From NCBI RefSeq assembly GCF_003626695.1, contig NZ_RBAH01000008.1:216043-280042 (forward strand): a stretch of 64,000 nucleotides of DNA, written 5' to 3'. Below are positions 17,301 through 24,560 of this stretch, piece after piece (the stretch's first letter is position 1; each line of letters begins with the position of its first letter). Made by a program: the position numbers and the translations under genes. Below the pieces are notes generated by a model. It ran no database searches and had not been told where the DNA came from. It saw only the letters and a program-made list of their open reading frames with translations. This DNA comes from Paenibacillus ginsengarvi (GTDB lineage Bacteria; Bacillota; Bacilli; Paenibacillales; NBRC-103111).

Positions 17301-17499
17301 AATCGCGACGCTCGGGGACATTTTGTTCCGGCCGCTCGCCATGACGATTATTTTCGGGCTGGTTTTCTCCACGGTGTTGACGTTGTTCGTCGTGCCGTCC
17401 TTGTATATGGTACTCGCGAACTTCAAATTGAAACGTAAAGAGAAGAAAAATAAGTCGACACCTGTTGCGAATTCCTTCACGGCTAGTTCCGGCAGTTAA
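14380..17499 (+). CDS. RND-family efflux pump (AcrB/SwrC-like)
   Basis: A 1039-residue inner-membrane proton-driven exporter. The N-terminal helix is VDYVIKKRKITLLFLLMALVV-like with the LPHQEMPDV motif of pump porter domains. The first TM block contains GLLVDDAVVVNDNIERR with the proton-relay pair D396/D397, and the second block has GVVVRNGIVLIEFIEEARR. The length is normal for the hydrophobe/amphiphile RND class; Firmicute relatives include B. subtilis SwrC. It starts with GTG, overlapping the adaptor gene. Substrate unknown (surfactant, lipopeptide or drug are possible). No regulator gene is adjacent. Confidence 0.95.
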   Translation: MIDYVIKKRKITLLFLLMALVVGFFGFTQLPHQEMPDVVIKQALVMTIYPGATPEKVEQTVTKVIEQKIKEIQGIKTITSTSHNGYSSILVQTDDDADAAKKWDELRKKVQDAQADLPKDAKAPVVNDDLAKSFIGQYAITADHAGDLYGLNDLMVTWKDQLRTVPGVAGVDIRGIPEREVRVEVDAQKLGQLGIPWEQVLSTLQSYNDRVPTGSLEFGSREYMLTVPEGQEAGILNRVVVTQTQTGTPVYLRDIGSAAFTYKKTDYYAYYNGKPAITISLSSETGSDVPTMNRRVEEEMKKLAPSLPGHLKLESLFAQNDRVDELFAELSKELLIAIAAVILICTLGLNLLTSATVALAIPFSIGLGFIFLPTLGITLNQISIVGLIIVLGLLVDDAVVVNDNIERRMFALGESPAVAAVKGTKEVSISILTATLATIAAFAPLLFLQGDIGAFIKPIPTVVSLTMLASMVMSLTIIPIFRGWYDAKRQKAGQYKSKPAGFLGKQFHAVTNIYAGRWMVKVLERPLFTGLAGLLIGTAAYSLALFTPIELFPDSERPEATINIRMPAGTSVVETDRVVREIADWVMSQPETQRMAYASGGGAPTLFSDIASGAPPASPTTAQLQIIGVKGKFDREKTVEAWQSHLNAAYPGANLSIHVPQLGIPVGSPVSIRLTGQNLSELQSMADEVKVAVAGVKGTVNVMDDMGIERYNLTFQPNQEAMDRYMVSYNDLTRTLLLVGQGLTVSQFDTGRELVDINLYMSKNEAEPNVLYQQLQVTNAQGRQIPLSQLTTMVPGFSIPQINRYNLERTVTVTADVSGRTATEVMAEVQKKLADMTFPDGYEWNIGGETSEQADIFASLGKLSVIVAFLILLLMTMQFYSLSLPVLIMTTVYLAAAGGILGIFLTGMPIGFMSIMGIISLAGVVVRNGIVLIEFIEEARRHGMELKEAVLQAASARFRPIILTSLTAIVGMVPIATLGDILFRPLAMTIIFGLVFSTVLTLFVVPSLYMVLANFKLKRKEKKNKSTPVANSFTASSGS

Positions 17500-17538
17500 T
17501 ATTGAAGCAGCCTTCCTTCTAGTGCTGCAAATCGATAG

Positions 17539-17580
17539 AAGAACCTCGTGTTCCGCCTGATGGTGGAATTCGGGGTTCTT
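17539..17580 (+). terminator. Intrinsic terminator after the RND pump
   Basis: AAGAACCTCGTGTTCC (from 17539) pairs, with a few mismatches, with GGAATTCGGGGTTCTT ending at 17580, a long stem with a loop of about 10 bases. It closes the efflux operon. Confidence 0.65.
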
Positions 17581-17717
17581 GTCGGTCTGTCAGGCGTTCA
17601 ACTGCGTCATCTTCCACAAATTAGGGCCTAGGCAGGATGCGAGATTATCCGATATTCGTTATAGATTAATAGAAAGAGTATATAGAAATCGGTAACAAGT
17701 CGGAGGAGGAATCGTAC

Positions 17718-18257
17718 ATGAGAATGCCGGATGAGGCAGATTTGGCCTTTTTGTTCGAAGGAGACCGCGAAGGATTAAACCGTTTTATCGAGAAGCATAC
17801 GGAGCGCTTGAAGCGGGGCGAGCTGAACGACATTCGAAGCATGGCGGAGGAGTATACGATTGAGGAACAAATCCCGATCGTATTCGCTTTTGTTTTTGCA
17901 GCGACTGTAGACTGGAGAGAGTATGACGAGGACATTGTCCGTTTGTTCGGCAAACGGCTGCCGGACGAACAGGTCGAAGTCGAAACGATCGAGGAGGGGC
18001 TGCTCGTTACGTATAACGGGACACCCCACACGGTAAAGCTTACGTTCTCCGGCAAAGACCGCTACATCACGATCCGATCGTTTAACGAAATGGTCAAACC
18101 GAACTATGAATTCCGCTTATTCGAAGGCTCCTACCTATCGGATACGCACGATTTTTTGGGGCTGAGGACGGACACCTGGGAGGCGCTTGAGAAACGGTAT
18201 CCCGCCAAAGTCGCGAAGCTTTTCCGTGTAGTGGACGCGGAACTTGATTTTCCTTAA
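17718..18257 (+). CDS. Hypothetical cytosolic protein, 179 residues
   Basis: No family recognised. The protein is acidic, without signal or membrane segment. The N-terminal half is helical (MPDEADLAFLFEGDREGLNRFIEKHTERL), the C-terminal half looks like beta strands (LLVTYNGTPHTVKLTFSGKDRYITIRSFNEM) and ends with RYPAKVAKLFRVVDAELDFP. GGAGGAGG lies 8 bases before the ATG, so it is almost certainly translated. Related hypothetical proteins are likely in other Paenibacillus, but I could not check. Confidence 0.7.
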   Translation: MRMPDEADLAFLFEGDREGLNRFIEKHTERLKRGELNDIRSMAEEYTIEEQIPIVFAFVFAATVDWREYDEDIVRLFGKRLPDEQVEVETIEEGLLVTYNGTPHTVKLTFSGKDRYITIRSFNEMVKPNYEFRLFEGSYLSDTHDFLGLRTDTWEALEKRYPAKVAKLFRVVDAELDFP

Positions 18258-18366
18258 TTCGCCGATAAGTTCCGTCAGTACCATACGCCTCCTCCTTTTT
18301 ATCCTCTATTCACCATTTAATGGTAGAATGGATAGGAGATCATGCTTTAGAGGAGGAGGGATGTAC

Positions 18367-18996
18367 ATGTGGGCCAGATGGGTGCGTTATCAGAAAGATC
18401 GAATGTTCTGGGGCATTGTGGGCATTTTGATTGTCAACGTGATCGTGTTGGTGATTGTTGTGACTTCCAGCCTGCATCATTTGTTCCGGTATACGTATAT
18501 GTCGGAAATCGATTATGAGCGGTTCCGGACGGCGGCAGAGCTTGCTGCGTTTTCCCCGGTCATTGTCAAAGTGACTGCAACCGCAGATGCGGTGCCTTAC
18601 AACCCTCCGTATGAGCACTTTACGAAAACGAAAGTAACGATCGACGAGGTATTGCAGGATAAGAACGGATTGCTGCAGCCCGGCGGAACGATGACGGTGC
18701 TGGAACAATATTGGATCGAAGGGCGGGCGATGTTTCCGAAGCAAACGGTTTACAGGGGCAACTATTATTCGAAGCTGGTCCCGGGTGCATCCTATTTGCT
18801 CTATGTAGCGGAAGCGACGCGGCATGACAGCTACTGGACCGTAGCGTTCCATCAGGGCAAATTCAATCTCGATCGCAAAGACAAGCTGGAGCGGCGGATG
18901 GAGAAAAAGGATCCGCGTTACGGCGAATTGAAGCGGTCGGTGTTGGCGGCATATGCAGCCAGAACAACGGCTACCGACTCTCCGCTGCCCCAATAG
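18367..18996 (+). CDS. Hypothetical membrane-anchored extracellular protein
   Basis: A 209-residue protein (from the ATG at 18367; 18361 is also possible) with one N-terminal membrane helix (MFWGIVGILIVNVIVLVIVVTSS, about 12-35) and an extracellular domain of about 165 residues. That domain (FTKTKVTIDEVLQDKNGLLQPGGTMTVLEQYWIEG and LVPGASYLLYVAEA) reads like small beta-sandwich domains in spore or cell-wall proteins, but I cannot name it. AGGAGG is 10 bases before 18367. A terminator follows. Confidence 0.7.
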   Translation: MWARWVRYQKDRMFWGIVGILIVNVIVLVIVVTSSLHHLFRYTYMSEIDYERFRTAAELAAFSPVIVKVTATADAVPYNPPYEHFTKTKVTIDEVLQDKNGLLQPGGTMTVLEQYWIEGRAMFPKQTVYRGNYYSKLVPGASYLLYVAEATRHDSYWTVAFHQGKFNLDRKDKLERRMEKKDPRYGELKRSVLAAYAARTTATDSPLPQ

Positions 18997-19016
18997 CGCG
19001 AGCAGATCGGACAGGA

Positions 19017-19057
19017 GATCGGCTTCCCTTGCAGCACGGAGGCCGATCTTTCTTTTT
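19017..19057 (+). terminator. Intrinsic terminator
   Basis: GATCGGCTTCC pairs with GGAGGCCGATC (one bulge), followed by TTTCTTTTT. It separates the 18367 gene from the lipoprotein gene at 19128. Confidence 0.7.
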
Positions 19058-19127
19058 CCCCTTTTTTGGAACAAATCGCAAGTTTGTTGCGTCAGTAATG
19101 CTGGACAACGAAAAGGGGGCGATCCGG

Positions 19128-20024
19128 ATGCTCGACCATCTCCGGAGAACAGCGGCAATCGGTGTGCTGCTGCCGTTGCTGCTTGCCGGCTGCGGGGATG
19201 TTTTCTCGGACACGCAAAGCGGAGAAGGCGGAGAAAAGCCGGAAACAAGCTCATCGCATGCTCCGGTCTCCATGGGGAACATGAAAAGTGCCCCTCCGCC
19301 GGCAAGCGCTGAGCCGGAGCGGGATTACCATGAATTTCAGCGGCCGAGCGGGAAGTGGTTGACCGGACAGGGCATCGGCTGGACCGTGTCTGCAGGCGCG
19401 AAGAAGCCCGAGGACGAAGTCGGGATATTGCTCCGTCCTGCGGAGCCGGGCAAAGGGAAGCAGCTCCATTCACGCACGATCCGTTACAAGCTGACGGAAC
19501 GCGACCGGCAAGGGGAGTTCGTCCGCACAGTGGCCGAGGAAACGGCCCGCTTCGATCCGGAGCTTGGCTACTCGGACTTTACCCGCAAGCTGCCGGACAA
19601 GGAAGGGACCTACTATTTCTTAACCGCAGAGATTATGAACGGAACCGAAGTGGAGGATACGGTATTGTCCGCTCTGGAAGTGCCCGTTCAGCGTGTCGAA
19701 GCGGTTTTGACGCTGGACCGAAACGTGTACGCACCGGATAGCGATCCGGTTGTTACGTTACATAATCAAGGACCGGCCACTCTGTTTTTCGGACTGGAGT
19801 ATCGTCTGGAGCTCAAAGCAGCGAACGGGTGGGTGCCCGCGCCGTCCGGGAACAACATCGCGGTCGCCTCGATCGGCTACCAGCTTGCGGAAGGCGGAGA
19901 ATGGGAGCAATCGATCCGCCTCGCGGGTATGCCGCCCGGTGATTACCGTTTCGGCAAATCGGTCGAAGGTGTCGGAACTTCGATCAAAAAAATGTTGTAT
20001 GTTGAGTTTTCCGTGCAAAAGTAA
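19128..20024 (+). CDS. Lipoprotein with a C-terminal bacterial Ig-like (Big_14-type) domain
   Basis: A 298-residue lipoprotein. The signal IGVLLPLLLAGC gives lipidated Cys at about 17. A polar, Ser/Pro/Glu-rich tether (about 18-70) follows, then two beta-rich regions. The last (about 195-298) reads VVTLHNQGPATLFFGLEYRLE and later MPPGDYRFGKSVEG, matching the Ig-like domain found at the ends of many Firmicute lipoproteins. The ATG at 19128 has AAAAGGGGGCG 8-10 bases upstream; a longer frame from 19029 would run through the terminator. Function unknown. Confidence 0.75.
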   Translation: MLDHLRRTAAIGVLLPLLLAGCGDVFSDTQSGEGGEKPETSSSHAPVSMGNMKSAPPPASAEPERDYHEFQRPSGKWLTGQGIGWTVSAGAKKPEDEVGILLRPAEPGKGKQLHSRTIRYKLTERDRQGEFVRTVAEETARFDPELGYSDFTRKLPDKEGTYYFLTAEIMNGTEVEDTVLSALEVPVQRVEAVLTLDRNVYAPDSDPVVTLHNQGPATLFFGLEYRLELKAANGWVPAPSGNNIAVASIGYQLAEGGEWEQSIRLAGMPPGDYRFGKSVEGVGTSIKKMLYVEFSVQK

Positions 20025-20078
20025 ATCCGTAATCGGTATGGGAACGAACGGATTTTATCGTGCATTTGCAAACATGCT

Positions 20079-20107
20079 CTAGCGCGCAGGCGCTAGTATT
20101 TTTTTTG
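20079..20107 (+). terminator. Intrinsic terminator after the lipoprotein gene
   Basis: CTAGCGC (20079-20085) pairs perfectly with GCGCTAG (20090-20096), followed by TATTTTTTTT. A textbook terminator. Confidence 0.9.
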
Positions 20108-20131
20108 CCTGAATGATTTTTAACAAAACTA

Positions 20132-20160
20132 TTGACGGAAAGCCAATTGGCCTGTATTGT
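20132..20160 (+). promoter_or_regulatory. SigA-type promoter for the binding protein/lyase/sialidase cassette
   Basis: TTGACG (20132-20137) and TATTGT (20155-20160) are separated by exactly 17 bases, close to the housekeeping consensus. The palindromic CCAATTGG lies in the spacer and could be an operator. The predicted leader runs about 320 bases to the first gene at 20489. Confidence 0.6.
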
Positions 20161-20488
20161 AAGGATTAACATATGATATGGTAAGACCATAAGATTCATA
20201 TTGCAACCGTTGCTCCATAAACGTCCCGGTTCGCTCGGGGACGGGCACGCGATTCCGCCCAAACTCGCGATGTTTGCAGGGATCGCGCTTTCGCCGGTAT
20301 ATGCGAACGCTGAAGCCAATTAGTCTTAATCTGGTCAGGCCATAGTACATAATATAAACAAAGGGGGTGAACTGCAACTGTCGGTTCATGTTAAACTATG
20401 CACACCTGCAGCAGTCAGATTCCACAGAAACGGTAAGAGTGGTACGGGCAGGAACAGGGGTAGCTAAAAAAATAGGGGAGTGAGCTGC
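20161..20488 (+). other. Long 5' leader of the 20489 cassette, no gene seen
   Basis: This stretch carries several GC-rich arms that could pair (CGCGAT at about 20249 with ATCGCG at about 20281) and a second ribosome-site-like AAAGGGGGTGAACTG at about 20360 without a convincing ORF. I could not match it to a known riboswitch. Confidence 0.3.
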
Positions 20489-21835
20489 ATGCGCTCAACA
20501 AAATGGTTGTCCATAGTTGCTCTCTGCACTTTTGTAACCGCTTGCGGAGATTCCGCAAGCAGTGGTCCGGATTCAGCTTCAAAAGATACGTCAACGCCCA
20601 AGCCGACCGAAGCGACAACGCCTGCAGCAGACATTAAGAAAATAACCGATACGCCGACCGATCTGTATATCGCCTATCCGGGCGCGGGTGAAAACGTCGA
20701 TTTGTTCATGACAAGGTTTGGCGAGCAGATTAAGAAGAAGTTCCCGAACTACAATTTGAAGTATGTCCCGCGCCTGGCGGCTGAGGGAACGAACTATTAC
20801 GCTTCGGCGCTCGGCTCCGGCACGCCGATCGATATTATGATCTCCTCGCTCGGCACGACGACCACCTATTTAACAAACCTGAAGCTGGAAAGCGATATAA
20901 GCGACTTGATCAAGAAGTACAATTATGACTTGACCCGTCTGGAGCCGTCTCTCATCGACGCGCAGCGCGCGCTGGCGAACGGAGGCATCTACGGCCTGCC
21001 CTGGACAGTCGGCAGCTTCATCTTTGTGTACAACAAAGACTTGTTCGACAAGTTCGGCGTGCCTTATCCGAAGGAGGGGCGAACTTGGGACGAAACGTAT
21101 GATCTGGCGAAACGGCTAACCCGAAGCGATGGAGGCCAGCTGTATCAAGGATTTTCTATCCAGATCGAAAGCGCAATGGGCACGAATCAGCTGTCCGCTC
21201 CTTATTTCGATCCGAAAACGCATAAGTCGAAATTTTTGGAAGACAGCTTCCTCCGGGCATTCGAAAATATGGCCCGCTTCTACAAAATTCCGGGCAACGA
21301 GACGCCGGCATCCGGTGTCGTCAACGGCTTCCAGAAAGATAAAACGATCGCCATGTTTATGGGCACTAGCGGCCAGGTAAAGCCGACAGCGGAGCTCATT
21401 CCGAATTGGGATGCTGCGTCCGTTCCGGAGTTCCCGGATAAGAAAGGCGTAGGCTTCCAGTCGGCTCCGGAATATTTCTACATCACCAAAGCGGCCAAGT
21501 CGCGTGATGCAGCCTTCCAGGTGCTGAGCTTCATCGCTTCGGAAGAATACCAGGAGTGGATGGGAAGAACGACGGCGATCTTGCCTGTTATGAAAGACCC
21601 GTCGAAGATCATGCAAACGTACGGCGCCGAATTGCCGAACTTCAAAGGCAAAAATGTCGCAGCCCTGCTTCCGAAGACGTACGCGCCCCTCGCCGTTACC
21701 CCGTATTTGACGATCGGCAATGCGGAGATGGCAACTGTGCTCAAGGATTACTTGGGCGGCAGGGATCTCGTATCGTCGCTGCGCGAAGCAGCGGAGCGGG
21801 CGGATAAACGGGTAGCCGCCGAGCAGAACAAATAA
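20489..21835 (+). CDS. ABC transporter extracellular solute-binding lipoprotein
   Basis: A 448-residue lipoprotein. The ATG at 20489 follows GGGGAGTGAG; the signal ends at FVTAC (Cys about 19). Family-1 sugar-binding architecture with YGLPWTVGSFIFVYNKDLFDKFGVPYPKEGRTWDETYDLAKRLTR, near-identical in pattern to the 7742 protein, so the two are paralogues of one subfamily. It is first in a cassette with a DapA/NanA-like lyase (33 bases downstream) and a BNR-repeat hydrolase, which suggests the captured ligand is an acidic sugar or a glycan releasing a 2-keto acid sugar. No permeases are present. Confidence 0.92.
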   Translation: MRSTKWLSIVALCTFVTACGDSASSGPDSASKDTSTPKPTEATTPAADIKKITDTPTDLYIAYPGAGENVDLFMTRFGEQIKKKFPNYNLKYVPRLAAEGTNYYASALGSGTPIDIMISSLGTTTTYLTNLKLESDISDLIKKYNYDLTRLEPSLIDAQRALANGGIYGLPWTVGSFIFVYNKDLFDKFGVPYPKEGRTWDETYDLAKRLTRSDGGQLYQGFSIQIESAMGTNQLSAPYFDPKTHKSKFLEDSFLRAFENMARFYKIPGNETPASGVVNGFQKDKTIAMFMGTSGQVKPTAELIPNWDAASVPEFPDKKGVGFQSAPEYFYITKAAKSRDAAFQVLSFIASEEYQEWMGRTTAILPVMKDPSKIMQTYGAELPNFKGKNVAALLPKTYAPLAVTPYLTIGNAEMATVLKDYLGGRDLVSSLREAAERADKRVAAEQNK

Positions 21836-21868
21836 GAAAACGATGCAACATATAGGGAGAGAAACCAT

Positions 21869-22750
21869 ATGAGAAAACAAGGCTTTTATCCGGCACTCGG
21901 AACGCCGCTTGATGATTCGGGCTATGTTATCGCGGAAAGCTTGCAGCGCCATGCCGAGGATCAACTGAAGGCAGGAGCCGCCGGCCTGCTCGTGATGGGC
22001 TCAATGGGTCAACAGCCGTATATTCGTGGCAGTGAGACGGGCAAGATCGCTAAAGTAGTCGTAGAAGCGGTGAGTGGAGCCTGCCCGGTATTCGTAGGCG
22101 TCATGGACAATTCGATTGAACGCGTGAAGGAGCGCATCGCCCTTCTCGGCGGCATCGCCATTGACGGAATTGTGGCTACGACGCCGTTTTATTACGCCGT
22201 GTCGCAGCCGGACATTTACCATTTCTTCGCTTCGCTGGCCAAGGCATCTCCGTATCCGGTCTATCTGTACGATCTGACCGTCGTTACGCAAAGCAAAATC
22301 ACGGTGGAGACGGCGGCGCGGCTCATGACCGTGCCGAATATCGCCGGCATCAAGACGGGCGATCTGACGACTGCGCGCGTACTTTCCAGAATGAAATCGT
22401 CGGTTAATCCCGAGTTCAAGGTTTTGTACAGCGGACTCGACACCTTTGATGCGGCTTACGGCTACGGCATCGCGGAACAATTGGACGGCATGTTCAGCTG
22501 TACGGCCGCCATCACTTCGCGTTTGTACAAGGAACTGGCGGCAGGCGACAGTGTGGCCGCGGCGAAAAGCCTTGACGACATTTTGCTGCTGCGGGATACG
22601 TTCGTGGAAGTCGGCGTGTTCCCCGGATTTACGCATGCGATGAATTTGCTCGGTTTTGCCGGAACGTTCCATCCTGACTATATGCGGCCGATCGGGCCGG
22701 AAAGCCAGGTAAAGGTAAAGGCGTGCATGACGCATCTGGGGCTGCTGTGA
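21869..22750 (+). CDS. Dihydrodipicolinate synthase/N-acetylneuraminate lyase family aldolase
   Basis: A 293-residue TIM-barrel class I aldolase. The Schiff-base lysine is in NIAGIKTGD (about 157), and the catalytic tyrosine region is YPVYLYDLT (about 130). The carboxylate-binding loop is unusual: GSMGQQPYIR where most members have G(S/T)TGE. This changes or blocks the usual pyruvate-binding motif. Known members cleave or form 2-keto acids (DapA, NanA, KDG aldolase). Its position between a sugar-binding protein and a sialidase-like hydrolase suggests sugar-acid breakdown, but the altered loop argues against assuming sialic acid. AGGGAGAG precedes the ATG. Confidence 0.85.
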   Translation: MRKQGFYPALGTPLDDSGYVIAESLQRHAEDQLKAGAAGLLVMGSMGQQPYIRGSETGKIAKVVVEAVSGACPVFVGVMDNSIERVKERIALLGGIAIDGIVATTPFYYAVSQPDIYHFFASLAKASPYPVYLYDLTVVTQSKITVETAARLMTVPNIAGIKTGDLTTARVLSRMKSSVNPEFKVLYSGLDTFDAAYGYGIAEQLDGMFSCTAAITSRLYKELAAGDSVAAAKSLDDILLLRDTFVEVGVFPGFTHAMNLLGFAGTFHPDYMRPIGPESQVKVKACMTHLGLL

Positions 22751-22789
22751 GCAATTTTTCGCAAGGGTAATAGAAAGGAGAGCGCGCAT

Positions 22790-23881
22790 ATGCAGCTTAT
22801 TCAGGGAAATGTCGTATTGGATTTGCGTCCCGGGCCGGGTAATCCGCGCAATAGCGAAGGAGCCTTTCTTGATCTGGCTGACGGCAGACTGCTGTTCGTA
22901 TACAGCCGGTTTATCGGGGAATCGAGTGGTGACGCCGCGCTTGCCTGCCTGGTGAAGAGAACGTCGAACGACGAGGGCGAAACGTGGTCCAGTGACGAGA
23001 TCGTCGCTCGGCCGGACGAACATGACGCCATGAACATTATGAGCGTATCGCTGCAGCGCATGCAAAACGGCGATATCGGGCTGTTTTATTTGATCCGCTT
23101 CGGCCTGCACGATACGCGTCTGCATCTGAGGCGGTCGACCGACGAAGGGAAAACATGGGGAGAGGCGATATGCTGCGTTCCCGGTCCCGGCTATTATGTG
23201 ACCAATAACGACCGGGTCATCCGTCTTGCGAGCGGCCGTCTCGTGATTCCGGCAGCCTATCATAAAGTGCGCGGCGAAAGCAAAACGGATTTTCGTTCCT
23301 TTGACGGACGAGGCGTCGCCCACTTTTATTTGTCCGATGACGACGGAGCTACTTGGCGGGAGGCGCGAAACTTCTGTGTGCTGCCGTATTCGCGCACGAA
23401 AAGCGGCCTGCAGGAGCCGGGCGTGATCGAGCTGAGCGGCGGGCGCTTATGGGCATGGGCGAGAACCGACGTCGGCTGCCAGTATGGGATGATGTCGGCG
23501 GACGGCGGCGAGACGTGGAGCCCGGCCGAGCCTACGCCGTTTTCGTCGCCCAACTCGCCGCTCTCGATGAAGCGGATTCCCGCTACCGACTGGCTGCTAG
23601 CCGTCTGGAACCCGATTCCGGATTACCTGACCCGCGAGTATCCGAAAATTTCCGGCGGACGTACGCCGCTCGTCGGGGCGCTCAGCCATGACGAAGGCAT
23701 GACGTGGACGAACCTGTTTGCGGTGGAACAGGAGGAGAACGGCGGATTTTGCTACACGGCGATCCATTTTACCAGCGATTCCGTGCTGCTGGCTTATTGC
23801 GCAGGGGAACTGGAAGACAAGTCGCGTCTCGCACGGCTAAAGGTACGCAAAATCCGGCTTTCCGAAATGATTCCGTCTTAA
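22790..23881 (+). CDS. Sialidase-fold (BNR/Asp-box) glycoside hydrolase, cytosolic
   Basis: A 363-residue six-bladed propeller protein with four Asp-boxes (S-x-D-x-G-x-T-W): STDEGKTWG, SDDDGATWRE, SADGGETWSP and SHDEGMTWTN. An N-terminal RNSEGAFLDLADGRLLFVYSR segment and R-rich active-site stretches such as ESDGRIV-like loops fit the exo-sialidase/rhamnogalacturonan-lyase-like superfamily. There is no signal peptide, so any substrate must be imported. GAAAGGAG precedes the ATG. It follows the lyase by 39 bases in one operon. The exact substrate cannot be read from the sequence; sialidase is one possibility. Confidence 0.8.
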   Translation: MQLIQGNVVLDLRPGPGNPRNSEGAFLDLADGRLLFVYSRFIGESSGDAALACLVKRTSNDEGETWSSDEIVARPDEHDAMNIMSVSLQRMQNGDIGLFYLIRFGLHDTRLHLRRSTDEGKTWGEAICCVPGPGYYVTNNDRVIRLASGRLVIPAAYHKVRGESKTDFRSFDGRGVAHFYLSDDDGATWREARNFCVLPYSRTKSGLQEPGVIELSGGRLWAWARTDVGCQYGMMSADGGETWSPAEPTPFSSPNSPLSMKRIPATDWLLAVWNPIPDYLTREYPKISGGRTPLVGALSHDEGMTWTNLFAVEQEENGGFCYTAIHFTSDSVLLAYCAGELEDKSRLARLKVRKIRLSEMIPS

Positions 23882-23888
23882 AAAATAG

Positions 23889-23917
23889 CGGGGTGGCCTA
23901 TATGGCCGCCCCGTTTT
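23889..23917 (+). terminator. Intrinsic terminator after the sialidase-like gene
   Basis: CGGGGTGGCC (23889-23898) pairs with GGCCGCCCCG (23904-23913) with one mismatch, followed by TTTT. Confidence 0.85.
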
Positions 23918-24069
23918 GTGTAACAGTCGAACAGATCGGGCACTCCGTCCATCCGGATTATGTTGTACGAACTGCAAAAGTCGGGGCAATATGATGGCGA
24001 CACCTTAAAAACAACAGAAAACTTGACAAAAAATGTAGAATTACGACGTTTACATGCGGATATTGCGCC

Positions 24070-24098
24070 TTGTAAAAAATTCCAAACATTCTTATAAT
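24070..24098 (+). promoter_or_regulatory. SigA-type promoter of the LplABC-type importer operon
   Basis: TTGTAA (24070-24075), a 17-base spacer, and consensus TATAAT (24093-24098). The predicted leader is about 450 bases long before the first gene at 24561. No coding potential beyond chance was seen in the leader; it holds one short frame (24271-24510) that I do not credit. Confidence 0.6.
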
Positions 24099-24505
24099 GA
24101 GTACATGATACTCTTAATGATTAAGTAAATAAGAAGGTTCCGGAATGAGACGACGAGAAAGGATATGAAGCTGCATTCCATTCGAGGCGCTGCAGATGCA
24201 TCGGATGGAAGCGATCCCGTCCATTGCCATATCGAATTATTTTAAAGATTAAGTCATTTCTTGGCGAATCGTGGATTTCCGTTTGTCCTTAATGGATGTG
24301 CGTTGTTTTGCAAATCAGCTTCCGCTGGTCCTTAGGAACTTCCTATCGGACAGCTGGGTATGCCCTTTCCCGCCAAACAGAGGCGTCAGGGGGAAGATCA
24401 TTTTGTATCAGCTACCTCGGCTAATACCGAGAGGCTATAACCAACATAAGGAGGGCGGGTTCGGCTTCAATACAATCACCACTAAGAAGGTAAAAGAAAA
24501 CGATT

Positions 24506-24519
24506 TGTAAGCGCATACA
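24506..24519. promoter_or_regulatory. cre-like catabolite repression site
   Basis: TGTAAGCGCATACA fits the cre consensus at 13 of 14 positions. It lies about 40 bases before the start of the importer operon and far downstream of the promoter, a position where CcpA would act as a roadblock. This is a better match than the one at 7684. Confidence 0.5.
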
Positions 24520-24560
24520 ACGGGTCGAGTCACAACAAATTCAGTACCGGGGTGAACAAA

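Noticed and set aside
20161..20488. Riboswitch of a known class (cobalamin, T-box or c-di-GMP)
   Set aside because: GC-rich arms are present but none of the diagnostic core motifs could be found.
22001..23323. 440-codon minus-strand frame
   Set aside because: Antisense to the lyase and sialidase-like genes; no motifs.
24271..24510. 79-codon plus-strand frame in the long leader of the LplA-like operon
   Set aside because: No ribosome site and no recognisable protein features; treated as leader sequence.
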